Origin: Bacteroidota bacterium
GTDB taxonomy: Bacteria; Bacteroidota; Bacteroidia; Chitinophagales; LD1
Reading direction: 5' to 3'
DNA length: 64,000 nucleotides
Assembly: GCA_026391075.1 (NCBI GenBank)
Contig: JAPLES010000007.1
Location: forward strand, 30,233 to 94,232
The first letter of the stretch is position 1. The number at the start of each line of letters is the position of its first letter. The notes beneath the pieces were generated by a model. The model did no database searches and was not told the DNA's origin. It saw only the letters and a program-made list of their open reading frames with translations. Below are positions 49,042-57,640 of this stretch, in pieces. Made by a program: the position numbers and the translations under genes.

Positions 49042-50508
49042 ATGGGAGTAATACAAAGACAGGGAATAAAAAACACCATTAGTTCTTATGCAGGAATTCT
49101 GCTGGGTTTTGTTTCGCTCATTGTTATTCAGCCGCAGTTTTTAAAGCCCGAAGAAATTGGATTGGCGCGGGTGTTGTTCGCTTTTTCATCGCTCATCTCT
49201 ACGTTTATTCCTATAGGGGTAAACAATCTCACCATTAAATATTTTCCGCATTTCCGAAACCGCGAGAAAAGTCATTACGGCTTTTTTGGTTTCATGCTTT
49301 TGTTTCCGCTGATTGGTTTTTTGGTTTCTACGGTAGGACTGGTAGTGTTTAAGGAATTTATTATTGCGCAATACCGCAGAGAGAGCCCGCTCATTATTGA
49401 TTACTTCAATTACATTTTTCCGTTCAGTTTCTTTCTGGCTTTTGGTTCGGTGATAACTACGTATTTGATTTCGCTTTTTAAAACTACGGTGCCTTCGTAT
49501 TTAAATGATGTGTATTCGCGCGCGGCTTATATTGTTTTGGTGGTAGCGTATTATTTTCATTGGCTTACGCTGCCGCAGTTTATGGGCGGCTACGTAGCGG
49601 TGTATGCACTCCAACTTTTACTGCTCATTATTTACCTCGTAAAAATTGATTCGCCTTCATTAAAAATTGACTGGAGCTTTTTCAAAAAGCAAGGCATGCG
49701 CGAAATGCTCAGTTTCGGTTTGCTGCTTTCGTTTGCCAGTATTGCGGCTATTGGTTTAAAAACACTTGACTCGGTTATGATTGGTAAATTTTTGCCGCTG
49801 AGCTTTGTGGGAATTTATACGATAGCGTCATTTATACCCACCATTATTGAAACACCGCTTAACGCGCTCGACCGAATTGTTACCGCAAAAGTAGCTCATG
49901 CCGTGGTAGAGAATGATATGGACGATGTGAAAGATGTGTACTACAAATCGGTAAAATATCTTTCGCTCATTGGAGGATTGTTGTTTGTAGGTATCAATTG
50001 CAACATCACTTTTCTTTTGGCACTTGTGGGCAAGGCGTATGAGCAGGGCATTGAAGTGGTTTGGATTATTTCTATCGGTTCACTCATAAGCATGTTTGGC
50101 GGAGCCAACACGAGTATCATTTTTTATTCTTCAAAATACTGGCAGGGTGCGTTATTGCTTTTGCTGTTGGTTATAATTACGTTCATCAATAACATGCTGC
50201 TTATTCCAAGGTTTGGTATCAACGGTGCGGCTATGTCAACAGCTATTTCATCGCTGCTTTATACTGCCATTAAGTTCTTCATCGTTCATCGTAAATTTAA
50301 ATTTCAGCCATATACTATTGACACCGTAAAAGTGATAGGGCTTGTGTTGTTGTGTGTGGGTATTAATTTTCTGCTGCCTGTTTTTGATTCAGCTATTTTA
50401 AACATTGCCCTGCGCAGTTCTGTTTTAGGTGGCACTTATTTGTTGCTCACTTATCTGCTTAAGCTTGTTCCCGAGTTTCATAATTATTTGCCTTGGGTTA
50501 AAAAGTAA
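49042..50508 (+). CDS. Flippase / oligosaccharide exporter (MOP superfamily)
   Basis: 488 aa integral membrane protein with about twelve to fourteen helices. N-terminal RQGIKNTISSYAGILLGFVS is typical of Wzx-like proteins of Bacteroidota. A TAAGTTTG element (48998-49005) could be the -7 box. Such flippases move lipid-linked glycans across the inner membrane. It is not close to the glycan operon at 26-34 kb, but could serve it. The fold is clear, the substrate is not. Confidence 0.88.
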   Translation: MGVIQRQGIKNTISSYAGILLGFVSLIVIQPQFLKPEEIGLARVLFAFSSLISTFIPIGVNNLTIKYFPHFRNREKSHYGFFGFMLLFPLIGFLVSTVGLVVFKEFIIAQYRRESPLIIDYFNYIFPFSFFLAFGSVITTYLISLFKTTVPSYLNDVYSRAAYIVLVVAYYFHWLTLPQFMGGYVAVYALQLLLLIIYLVKIDSPSLKIDWSFFKKQGMREMLSFGLLLSFASIAAIGLKTLDSVMIGKFLPLSFVGIYTIASFIPTIIETPLNALDRIVTAKVAHAVVENDMDDVKDVYYKSVKYLSLIGGLLFVGINCNITFLLALVGKAYEQGIEVVWIISIGSLISMFGGANTSIIFYSSKYWQGALLLLLLVIITFINNMLLIPRFGINGAAMSTAISSLLYTAIKFFIVHRKFKFQPYTIDTVKVIGLVLLCVGINFLLPVFDSAILNIALRSSVLGGTYLLLTYLLKLVPEFHNYLPWVKK

Positions 50509-50561
50509 ATGTCTTTCTTCCTGCAAATCTTTTCCTATTTTGTTTCTACAATCCTTGCATC

Positions 50562-53189
50562 ATGACAAAACTTGTACTCTTGCTTGCGTTTTTGATTAGC
50601 GCAAACTTACTTCAGGCACAAAAAGAATACGATAAATGGTATTTCGGCAATCAGGCAGCCATTGATTTTTCTTCCGGCACAGCAACACCTTTGCTCAATA
50701 GTTCAATGGATGCCATAGATAATCCTGCGAGCATTTCTGACTCACTGGGCAACCTACTTTTTTACTCCGATGGTATAGAAGTTTACAATCGCAATCATAT
50801 CCTAATGCCAAACGGAAGTGGTTTGCTAGGTAGTCTTTCGGGCGGGCATACTGCAACGGCCGTTCGTAAACCGGGTATTTCCAATCTCTATTACTTATTT
50901 ACCCTCGATGCCTTTGCAAGTTCAAACGGTTTGCGCTATAACATCATTGATATGAATTTGAATGGGGGATTAGGAGATATTGTTTCGGGTCAAAAAAATA
51001 TTGTACTACTCAATCCTGCATCGGAACAAATTGTTCCCGTAGTACACGCTAATGGAAATGATATTTGGATTGTTACTCACCCTTGGAATTCATCTTCATT
51101 TAATTCATACCTAATCACCTGTAGTGGATTGAACACTTCTCCTGTTGTTTCAACAGTGGGAAACTCGCGCAGTGGTTCAACCAATAATGCACCGGGTCAA
51201 ATAAATATAAGCGCGCAAAGCAATCGCATTGCTACTGTTACTTACGGTACAGGAACATTTGAATTGTTTGATTTCAATAACGCAACCGGTGCGCTTTCCA
51301 ATCCATTAAGTTTTTCGGGCTATAACAATCCTTGGTCGGTTGAATTTTCTGCCGATGGCAACAAACTTTATTTGAACGGATGGACGACTCAGTATGTTTA
51401 TCAGTTTGATTTAACTACTTATACGCAAGCCGCAATTTCTGCTTCGCAGATTAATCTTGGAAACGTTACTGGACCGGGTTCGCCATATTTTACAGGCTAT
51501 ATGCAGCGTGGTCCTGATAATAAAATATACATAGCCGTATATCTCGATAGTTATTTAGCCGTAATCAATAATCCAAATGTGGCAGGAGCGGGTTGCAATT
51601 TAGTTGATGATGGATTTGATTTAGGGACTATGTCAAGCAGTGCAGGCTTACCAAATAAAGTGGTAGTAACTCATGGAAGTCTAACACTCACCCTCGGCTC
51701 CGACACTTCCTACTGCGGTAACTTCACTCAAATACTCACTACTGGTAATGAAAACACTTTGTGGAGTACCGGAGTAACTGCCGCACAAATTACGGTGAGC
51801 ACACCAGGTATTTATTGGGCAGCAACTAATAGCAGTTGCGGTAATGCGAGTGATACAATTGTGATTAGTGTAGGTTCACTTCCTGCACTGGTTCAATTAC
51901 CTAACGACACTTCTTACTGTGGAAGTTTTTCGCAAACACTTTCTACAGGTAATGCAAATACACTTTGGAGTACTGGCGCAACGGCTTCGCAAATTACTGT
52001 TACCAGCACAGGAATTTACTGGGCGCAAAACAGCAATGGCTGTGGCACCACGGCTGATACTATTGTCATTAGCACAAGTCCATCCATCAGCATCAACCTT
52101 GGCAACGACACCGCTTTGTGTGTGGGGCATTCGCTTACTTTAAATGCTACTACGCCCACCGCTACTTACCATTGGCAAAATTCTTCTACTAACGCAACAC
52201 TCAACCTAAGTAGTGCGGGTACTTATGCTGTAACTGTTACTACCAGCGCAGGTTGTACCGCAAGCGATGCAATTAATGTAACGCAATACAGTTTATTGCT
52301 CACCGCATCTGCTACAAATGCAGGCTGTGGTTTAAACAACGGCACAGCAATAGTTATTGCTAGCAACGGCAATGCGCCTTATAATTTCAATTGGAGCAAC
52401 AGCATTCAAAACGATAGTTTACAAAATCTTGCACAAGGCAGTTACACCGTAACAGTAATGGATAATGGCGGCTGCTCAGCTACGGCCGGTGTTTTTGTAG
52501 ATACTTCGGGCATTGGCTCCGTACAAATTACAATTAATATTTCAACGCCTATATGCAGTAGCGATAGCGTACACATCTGCGCTCCTTCTGGCTATCAAAA
52601 TTATTTATGGAACACCGGGCAAAGTTCTACTTGCATTTACACATCGCACGCGGGCAACTATTATGTAACCGTTACAGATAACACCAATTGCACTTCTAGT
52701 TCTAATCATTTAGCAGTGCAAGTTTATCCTTTGCCATCGGTTTCTATCAGTGTAAATGGCAATATGCTTACCGCGTTTAATGCTATTTCGTATCAATGGT
52801 TTTTTAACGGCAATCCAATTTCGGGAGCTACTGCAGATACTTTACTGGCTACGCAACAAGGCAACTACACCTTACAAATTACCGACAGCAACGGTTGTAA
52901 TGCCGTGTCGAACATTATTTTCATAAACACCGCCATCAATGATTTTTCGAACAATGCAGAAGTAAGCGTGTTTCCTAATCCTAATCAAAACAGCAGTTGG
53001 CAAATAAACTCAACTGCACTTTGGCTCAATGCCGAAATCAATTTGTTTGATGTAAACGGCTCGGTGGTTTTTAAAAGCATTTTAAAAACTGCAGAAACAA
53101 AAATGGAAACCGATTTGCCGCGGGGTATTTATCTACTCAAAATAATTTCGGGCGAAAAAATTTGTGTGAGGAAATTGGTGAGGTTGTAG
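50562..53189 (+). CDS. Secreted T9SS protein with beta-propeller and Ig-like repeats
   Basis: 875 aa with a signal peptide (MTKLVLLLAFLISANLLQAQ). The N-terminal 360 residues have the WYFGNQAAIDFS and SPYFTGYMQRGPDNKIY patterns of the PKD-adjacent lactonase/WD40-like domain found in Bacteroidota gliding-type proteins. From about 375 there are Cys-containing repeats (DTSYCGNFTQ and DTSYCGSFSQ with IYWA and ADTIVIS), and PKD-like units near 590-760. The last 80 residues are a T9SS type A domain (SVFPNPNQNS ... GIYLLKIISGE). It is expected on the cell surface or secreted, perhaps as an adhesin. A near-identical internal repeat pair (about 390-500) suggests recent duplication. Confidence 0.85.
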   Translation: MTKLVLLLAFLISANLLQAQKEYDKWYFGNQAAIDFSSGTATPLLNSSMDAIDNPASISDSLGNLLFYSDGIEVYNRNHILMPNGSGLLGSLSGGHTATAVRKPGISNLYYLFTLDAFASSNGLRYNIIDMNLNGGLGDIVSGQKNIVLLNPASEQIVPVVHANGNDIWIVTHPWNSSSFNSYLITCSGLNTSPVVSTVGNSRSGSTNNAPGQINISAQSNRIATVTYGTGTFELFDFNNATGALSNPLSFSGYNNPWSVEFSADGNKLYLNGWTTQYVYQFDLTTYTQAAISASQINLGNVTGPGSPYFTGYMQRGPDNKIYIAVYLDSYLAVINNPNVAGAGCNLVDDGFDLGTMSSSAGLPNKVVVTHGSLTLTLGSDTSYCGNFTQILTTGNENTLWSTGVTAAQITVSTPGIYWAATNSSCGNASDTIVISVGSLPALVQLPNDTSYCGSFSQTLSTGNANTLWSTGATASQITVTSTGIYWAQNSNGCGTTADTIVISTSPSISINLGNDTALCVGHSLTLNATTPTATYHWQNSSTNATLNLSSAGTYAVTVTTSAGCTASDAINVTQYSLLLTASATNAGCGLNNGTAIVIASNGNAPYNFNWSNSIQNDSLQNLAQGSYTVTVMDNGGCSATAGVFVDTSGIGSVQITINISTPICSSDSVHICAPSGYQNYLWNTGQSSTCIYTSHAGNYYVTVTDNTNCTSSSNHLAVQVYPLPSVSISVNGNMLTAFNAISYQWFFNGNPISGATADTLLATQQGNYTLQITDSNGCNAVSNIIFINTAINDFSNNAEVSVFPNPNQNSSWQINSTALWLNAEINLFDVNGSVVFKSILKTAETKMETDLPRGIYLLKIISGEKICVRKLVRL

Positions 53190-53190
53190 G

Positions 53191-53222
53191 TTTATACCTT
53201 TACAAAAAGGTTGTTAGTTTTG
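53191..53222 (+). promoter_or_regulatory. Putative promoter of the DUF4258/YgiT pair
   Basis: TTTA (53191), 20 nt, TAGTTTTG (53215-53222). The ATG follows at 53229, again close to leaderless. The spacer includes the small hairpin CCTTTacaAAAAGG. Confidence 0.45.
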
Positions 53223-53228
53223 GTAAGC

Positions 53229-53519
53229 ATGAAATGCACGACTATAAAATATACTAATCATGCCATCGAATACATGGCCAAGAGAGGAATAGTTGAAGAA
53301 GAAGCGGAGAAAGTAATACGCGAAGGGATGGTGATAGAAGAATATGTAAACGATAAACCTTTTCCCAGCAAACTAATACTTTCGTTTATTGATAAAAGGC
53401 CTATACATTTGGTTTTAGCTTATGATGAAGAAACAGCTACCTGTTTTGTAATAACCGCTTACGAACCCAATCTTGAAAAATTTGAAATTGATTTTAAAAC
53501 ACGAAAAAAGAAACCATGA
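53229..53519 (+). CDS. DUF4258 domain protein (putative toxin)
   Basis: 96 aa from ATG 53229 (track starts at 53211). Family residues are the THAIEYMAKRGI-like N-terminal helix (here TNHAIEYMAKRGIVEEEAE), PIHLVLAYDEETATCFVI and TAYEPNLEKFE. DUF4258 proteins resemble the MqsR/RelE-like ribonuclease fold and are often coded upstream of a YgiT-type zinc protein, as here. Toxicity is inferred only. Overlap with the next gene is ATGA. Confidence 0.8.
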   Translation: MKCTTIKYTNHAIEYMAKRGIVEEEAEKVIREGMVIEEYVNDKPFPSKLILSFIDKRPIHLVLAYDEETATCFVITAYEPNLEKFEIDFKTRKKKP

Positions 53520-53743
53520 CCTGTTTCATCTGCAAATCCGGAAGCTACATTCCTGGTAAAGTCACTGTTAAATTAGAACGCGACTCGGCTATTGTTCTTA
53601 TAAAAGAAGTGCCAGCAGAAGTGTGCGATACTTGCGCCAACTATTTGCTTAGTCAGCAAACCAGTAAAACAGTTTTAGCTATTGCCAAACAAAGATTTGA
53701 TAGCGGTACCGAACTGGAAGTAATAAAGCTATTGGCGGCATAA
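53516..53743 (+). CDS. YgiT-type zinc finger protein (putative antitoxin)
   Basis: 75 aa. It has two CxxC pairs, CFICKSG near the N-terminus and CDTCAN in the middle (PAEVCDTCANYLL), the zinc-binding N-terminal domain of MqsA-type antitoxins. No DNA-binding C-terminal domain is present, so autoregulation would need another protein. Translationally coupled with the DUF4258 gene. The pair appears intact, unlike the UPF0175/DUF3368 system. Confidence 0.85.
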   Translation: MTCFICKSGSYIPGKVTVKLERDSAIVLIKEVPAEVCDTCANYLLSQQTSKTVLAIAKQRFDSGTELEVIKLLAA

Positions 53744-53816
53744 ACCTTAACACCATTCCATTTGAAATCAAAAAATGCAACATGGCTTATTCCTTTGAAA
53801 AACTAAACCCCTTCTC

Positions 53817-55031
53817 ATGAAAAAACTTTTCACGCTTGTGCTCATCATTTCTGCACTCCACAACTTTGCACAAATTCCTCAGAGCTTCAACTATCAGGCA
53901 GTGGCGCGAAATGCAAGTGGAGTAATTTTATCAGGTCAAAATATTTCTGTCAAATTCACCATACTCGATGGTTTCCCTGGGGGAAGTTTGGTTTACATGG
54001 AAACGCATTCAAGCCTTCTCACCAATGCCTTCGGATTGTTCACCACACAAGTAGGTACTGGCACTGTTATCATTGGAACATTCGGCAGCATTAATTGGGC
54101 TACCGGTCATAAATATTTGAAAGTAGAATTCGATCCTAACAATGGAACAAACTATACCGACATGGGCACCACACAATTACTGAGCGTGCCTTTTGCTTTG
54201 TATGCAGTAACCAGTAGCAATGGACCCGTTGGTGCAACGGGAGTAACAGGACCAAGCGGTGATACCGGTTTAACAGGTTCTACGGGCGCAACAGGTGCGC
54301 AAGGAGTTCCCGGCAACGGAACAGTAAATGGCACTTTAAATTATGTTTCAAAATTTACACCCGATAGCACTACGCTCGGCAACTCGCAAATTTTTGATGA
54401 CGGCATTAACGTGGGCATAGGCACGGTTACACCGCATGTGAAGCTGAGTGTAAACGGAAGCGCGCTTGTAAAAACGCTAACCACAAGCGATGCCGATTTT
54501 GCTGGCGATGTAAACGAGTGCGACAATTGCTACAATAATGTTGTGTTCACCGACTTCACCACCGCCATGACCGGTCTCAGCATTCGTTGTACCGATTATT
54601 TTGAAGGCAGCATAAACATGAACGGAGCCAAACTGCCCGAACTGTTACAGAACGTGGCAGATTGGTACGGTGCTAACGGTCTCACTACTGCCGGCAGCGC
54701 TACTAATACGCAAGATGTTGGAGTTGACAACGCAACACACTCCTGTAACTGTCCTGATAATTATGTAGCCACGGGAATTGAAATTTATGCATCAGACAGA
54801 TTAGATGGAAGAATGAAATTACGTTGCGCGCCTTTAAAAACCGGACTTGTAACTACTAATACTGGAATTGGATTGCGAAGCGCTTTTAATATTCCTTACG
54901 ACAACGTTGACAACACGCGTTTCATGGGTATTTGTCCATTGGGCATGTATGTAAAAGGCATTTCAATGTATGCCGCCAGTAAATTAGATAACCAATTGTG
55001 TGTTTACTGCACGGGAGTTCGAGAAAATTAA
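53817..55031 (+). CDS. Secreted protein with collagen-like segment
   Basis: 404 aa with a signal peptide (MKKLFTLVLIISALHNFA). The N-terminal domain, PQSFNYQAVARNASGVIL to SVPFALYAVTSS, is a common Bacteroidota surface-protein domain. Residues about 138-170 are Gly-x-x triplets (GPVGATGVTGPSGDTG). The C-terminal half has several Cys residues, including VNECDNCYNNVVF and KLRCAPLKTG, with repeats of SMYAASKLD and EIYASDRLD type that look like a duplicated fold. There is no T9SS domain. A fibre-forming or adhesive role is inferred; followed by a long composite repeat. Confidence 0.8.
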   Translation: MKKLFTLVLIISALHNFAQIPQSFNYQAVARNASGVILSGQNISVKFTILDGFPGGSLVYMETHSSLLTNAFGLFTTQVGTGTVIIGTFGSINWATGHKYLKVEFDPNNGTNYTDMGTTQLLSVPFALYAVTSSNGPVGATGVTGPSGDTGLTGSTGATGAQGVPGNGTVNGTLNYVSKFTPDSTTLGNSQIFDDGINVGIGTVTPHVKLSVNGSALVKTLTTSDADFAGDVNECDNCYNNVVFTDFTTAMTGLSIRCTDYFEGSINMNGAKLPELLQNVADWYGANGLTTAGSATNTQDVGVDNATHSCNCPDNYVATGIEIYASDRLDGRMKLRCAPLKTGLVTTNTGIGLRSAFNIPYDNVDNTRFMGICPLGMYVKGISMYAASKLDNQLCVYCTGVREN

Positions 55032-55046
55032 AATCATTAGGCAGTT

Positions 55047-55146
55047 ACCCGATGCTACGCAATTAACCACGCCATCGGGTCGCGCTATCCGTTACAAGTC
55101 CTCTCCGCCTTTGGCGTATGCGGGCTTTCCACTTCTATCGCTAACC
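55047..55146. repeat. Composite repeat family 3, copy 2
   Basis: The core 55078-55146 matches 14242-14308 at both ends and at the joints AAGTCCTC and GCGGGCTTTCC, with a different inner hairpin (CCGCCTTTGGCG). An outer inverted pair ACCCGATG / CATCGGGT (55047 and 55073) frames the upstream part. Confidence 0.85.
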
Positions 55147-55234
55147 GGCTTCGAGTTTTAGTTTTGTTTTAAGCGGTAGTAAAAAAACAGCCGCGCATCT
55201 ATCAACGTAAAAAGGTTTTTCTTGCGTAGTAAAT

Positions 55235-55268
55235 AAAAAAGCGCTCTGAAAAAATCAGAACGCTTTTT
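55235..55268. terminator. Bidirectional terminator after tsf
   Basis: AAAAAGCGCTCTGA, loop, TCAGAACGCTTTTT. Flanked by A and T runs on both strands, so it can end transcripts from either side; the tsf operon is the main user. Confidence 0.8.
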
Positions 55269-55270
55269 GC

Positions 55271-55320
55271 ATTTGTATTCAAGTCTCCTTTTGTTTCACC
55301 CCGTTTTTGCGGGAAGGGTT
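55271..55320 (+). repeat. TTTGTATTCAAGTCTCC repeat with nested palindrome
   Basis: Outer TTTGTATTCAAGTCTCC and GGGTTTTATTTA enclose TTGTTTCACCCCGTTTTTGC then GGGAA. The structure parallels 9773-9832. It ends at the tsf stop codon. Confidence 0.75.
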
Positions 55321-56160
55321 TTATTTAGCAGCGCCTCTTTCCACTCTCTTGAAAGAAGTAACGGTCAATCCACTTTCCGCTCCACCCAAAACCTGTGCAA
55401 CAGTTTTGCTCCCGTCTTTTACAAATGGCTGTGTAAGCAAAGTATTTTCTTTGATGTAAGAGTTCACAGCGTTCTCAGCTATTTTATCTAAAATATTTTC
55501 AGGTTTGCCTGAAGCTGCTGCCTTCTCACGTGCAATTCCTTTTTCTCTTGCCAATACTTCAGCAGAAACTCCTGCCGCATCAACTGCCAATGGATTCATT
55601 GCAGCTATCTGCATAGCCACATCCTTTCCTACAGTAGAAACAGCTTCGTTTAAACCTTTGTTTAGCGCTACTAACACACCAATTTTATTTCCCATGTGGT
55701 TATAGGCTACTACGCTTTCGCCTTCAACTGTTTCGTAAGCCGATACATTGATCAACTCACCAATTGCCGAAACTTTTTCTTGTACCTGAGCCTTTACGGT
55801 CGAGCCGTTTAGATCTAACTCCAACAAGGCGTCTAGGCTGGCAGGATTTTGTGCTAATGCTAAATCTGCAATATCTGTAGCAAACTTTACGAAGGTTTCG
55901 TTCTTGCCTACAAAATCCGATTCGCATGAAAGATATACTGCTACACCTTTTTTGTTATCGGCACTTGTTTTTGCAATCACCACACCTTCAGCTGCTGCAC
56001 GACCTGCGCGAAGCTCCGCTACTTTAGCTCCTTTCTTTCTTAAAAAATCTATCGCGGCTTGCACATCACCGTTTGCTTCGGTCAATGCTTTTTTGCAATC
56101 CATTAAACCTGCACCGGTCAGGTTTCTTAATTCGTTTACTTGTGCTGCTGTTACTGCCAT
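55321..56160 (-). CDS. tsf: Elongation factor Ts
   Basis: EF-Ts, 279 aa, recharges EF-Tu with GTP. Start is MAVTAAQVNELRNLTGAG at 56160; the track ORF extends 13 codons further. TGAGLMDCKKALTEANGD and FLRKKGAKVAE are family segments, and SCESDFVGKNE marks the core. It follows rpsB after 147 bp that contain a hairpin and octamer repeats, so read-through from rpsB may be partial. Confidence 0.97.
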   Translation of the reverse strand: MAVTAAQVNELRNLTGAGLMDCKKALTEANGDVQAAIDFLRKKGAKVAELRAGRAAAEGVVIAKTSADNKKGVAVYLSCESDFVGKNETFVKFATDIADLALAQNPASLDALLELDLNGSTVKAQVQEKVSAIGELINVSAYETVEGESVVAYNHMGNKIGVLVALNKGLNEAVSTVGKDVAMQIAAMNPLAVDAAGVSAEVLAREKGIAREKAAASGKPENILDKIAENAVNSYIKENTLLTQPFVKDGSKTVAQVLGGAESGLTVTSFKRVERGAAK

Positions 56161-56234
56161 TGTATTGATTATTTTTTGTTGATTATTGATTATGTCCATT
56201 GTCTAAAATCTATTGTCCGCTGTCTTTTCAAAAT

Positions 56235-56266
56235 GAAGCAGCCAAGTCAATTAACCTGGCTGCTTC
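56235..56266 (-). terminator. Hairpin between rpsB and tsf
   Basis: GAAGCAGCCA pairs with TGGCTGCTTC, 10 bp with a 12-nt loop, followed on the minus strand by ATTTTG. It may be an attenuator that lowers tsf expression relative to rpsB. Confidence 0.6.
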
Positions 56267-56273
56267 TGTATAT

Positions 56274-56310
56274 CATTTCCGAATTTTCAAATTCTCGAAT
56301 TTCCGAATTA
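56274..56310 (-). repeat. Octamer-word repeat at the end of rpsB
   Basis: Plus-strand words TTTCCGAA, TTTTCAAA, TTCTCGAA, TTTCCGAA in 8-nt phase. The last word overlaps the rpsB stop codon. The words are those seen at 18149 and 60179. Confidence 0.8.
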
Positions 56311-57222
56311 GAACTTCTTTGGTCCACCGGTTCCGGCTCCTGTTCTAGGTCTGTTTCCACCGCCCGAACCACCGCGGGTGTTACCACCACCACCTGTTCC
56401 GCCTGTACGTTTCTTCAAAGGAGGACGACCTTTATCGTCTTTCTTACCCTTGTCCTGTGTTTCTTCATCATCAAAACGCTGTCTTTCGCTAAATTCTTCT
56501 TCGCCTTCAACACCGTCAACACCTTCTTGCGAAGCTGAACGTTCAGCTAAACCTTCGGCAATTGCATCGGCAATGTAATTAGTCAAAATAGCAATTGATT
56601 TGGCTGCATCATCGTTTCCGGGAATAGCGAAATCAACTTTAGTAGGGTCGCTATTGGTATCTACAATACCAAAGGTGTTGATGTTTAAGCGCTGTGCTTC
56701 TTTCAAAGCAATGTTCTCATGCATAATGTCTACCAAGAACAAAGCAGCAGGCACACGGTTCATGTTTGCCACACCACCCAACACTTTTTCCATTTTATCT
56801 TTCTCGCGGCTCAGCACCAATTTCTCTTTCTTAGTTACACTCTCAAGCGTTCCGTCTTCCAGCCTTTTTTCAATGCTTTGCATTTTCTTAATACTCTTAC
56901 GAATCGTGGTAAAGTTAGTCAACATTCCACCCAACCATCTCTCAGTTACGAAAGGCATGCCTGTGCGTTTTGCTGCTTCTTTTACTACTTCTTTCGCTTG
57001 TTTTTTAGTAGCCACAAACATTATTTTGCGTCCGCTGCGTGCAATAGCTTTTGCGGCTTGCGCTGCTTCTTCTAATTTTTCAGCCGTGCGGTTTAAATCA
57101 ATAATGTGAATACCTTTCTTTTCACCAAAGATGAAAGGCAACATTTTAGGATTCCACTTTCTGCGCAGGTGACCAAAGTGAACCTGTGCGTCTAACAGTG
57201 CTTTATGTTCTATTTTTTCCAT
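56308..57222 (-). CDS. rpsB: 30S ribosomal protein uS2 with a glycine/arginine-rich tail
   Basis: Ribosomal protein S2, 304 aa; the track start (57327) is replaced by the ATG at 57222 (MEKIEHKALLDAQVHFGH). The core, HLRRKWNPKMLPFIFGEKKG to about residue 230, is normal. A 70-residue C-terminal extension is added, first acidic (GEEEFSERQRFDDEE), then Gly/Arg/Thr-rich (GGTGGGGNTRGGSGGGN). E. coli S2 has about 241 residues. The tail may be flexible RNA-binding sequence. rpsI precedes it and tsf follows. Confidence 0.96.
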   Translation of the reverse strand: MEKIEHKALLDAQVHFGHLRRKWNPKMLPFIFGEKKGIHIIDLNRTAEKLEEAAQAAKAIARSGRKIMFVATKKQAKEVVKEAAKRTGMPFVTERWLGGMLTNFTTIRKSIKKMQSIEKRLEDGTLESVTKKEKLVLSREKDKMEKVLGGVANMNRVPAALFLVDIMHENIALKEAQRLNINTFGIVDTNSDPTKVDFAIPGNDDAAKSIAILTNYIADAIAEGLAERSASQEGVDGVEGEEEFSERQRFDDEETQDKGKKDDKGRPPLKKRTGGTGGGGNTRGGSGGGNRPRTGAGTGGPKKF

Positions 57223-57253
57223 GTTCTTTTTCTTGATTGTGTTCAACAAATGA

Positions 57254-57637
57254 TTAACGCTTACTGAATTGTTCCTGTTTACGAGCCTTGCGCAAACCTG
57301 TCTTTTTACGCTCCACTTTGCGGGCATCTCTGCGTAACAGTTTTGCCTTTTTCAATGGAGGTCTTTTTTCAGGATTGTCAACAATAAGCGCACGGGCTAC
57401 AGCTAATGAAATAGCTTCTGCCTGTCCTTTAATTCCACCGCCAAACACGTTGATAGATACATCGTATTTACCTTCGCTTTCGCTGGTTTTAAAAGGGGCT
57501 TCCACTTTATTTTGCAAATAAGTGAGCGGAAAAAAATCTTTGTAGTCTTTTCCGTTGATGGTAATAGTTCCGTTGCCGGCTGTCATTGTAGCGCGGGCAA
57601 CCGATGCTTTTCTTCTTCCTACAGTTACTTTATTCAT
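57254..57637 (-). CDS. rpsI: 30S ribosomal protein uS9
   Basis: S9, 127 aa. It has GRRKASVARATMTAGNG at the start and ends RKARKQEQFSKR, the basic tail that touches the P-site tRNA. It lies 3 bp after the rplM stop codon, the conserved rplM-rpsI pair. Confidence 0.98.
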   Translation of the reverse strand: MNKVTVGRRKASVARATMTAGNGTITINGKDYKDFFPLTYLQNKVEAPFKTSESEGKYDVSINVFGGGIKGQAEAISLAVARALIVDNPEKRPPLKKAKLLRRDARKVERKKTGLRKARKQEQFSKR

Positions 57638-57640
57638 AAT

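Noticed and set aside
53817-55031. T9SS substrate
   Set aside because: Although secreted, its C-terminus lacks the conserved sorting-domain motifs seen in the two other secreted proteins.
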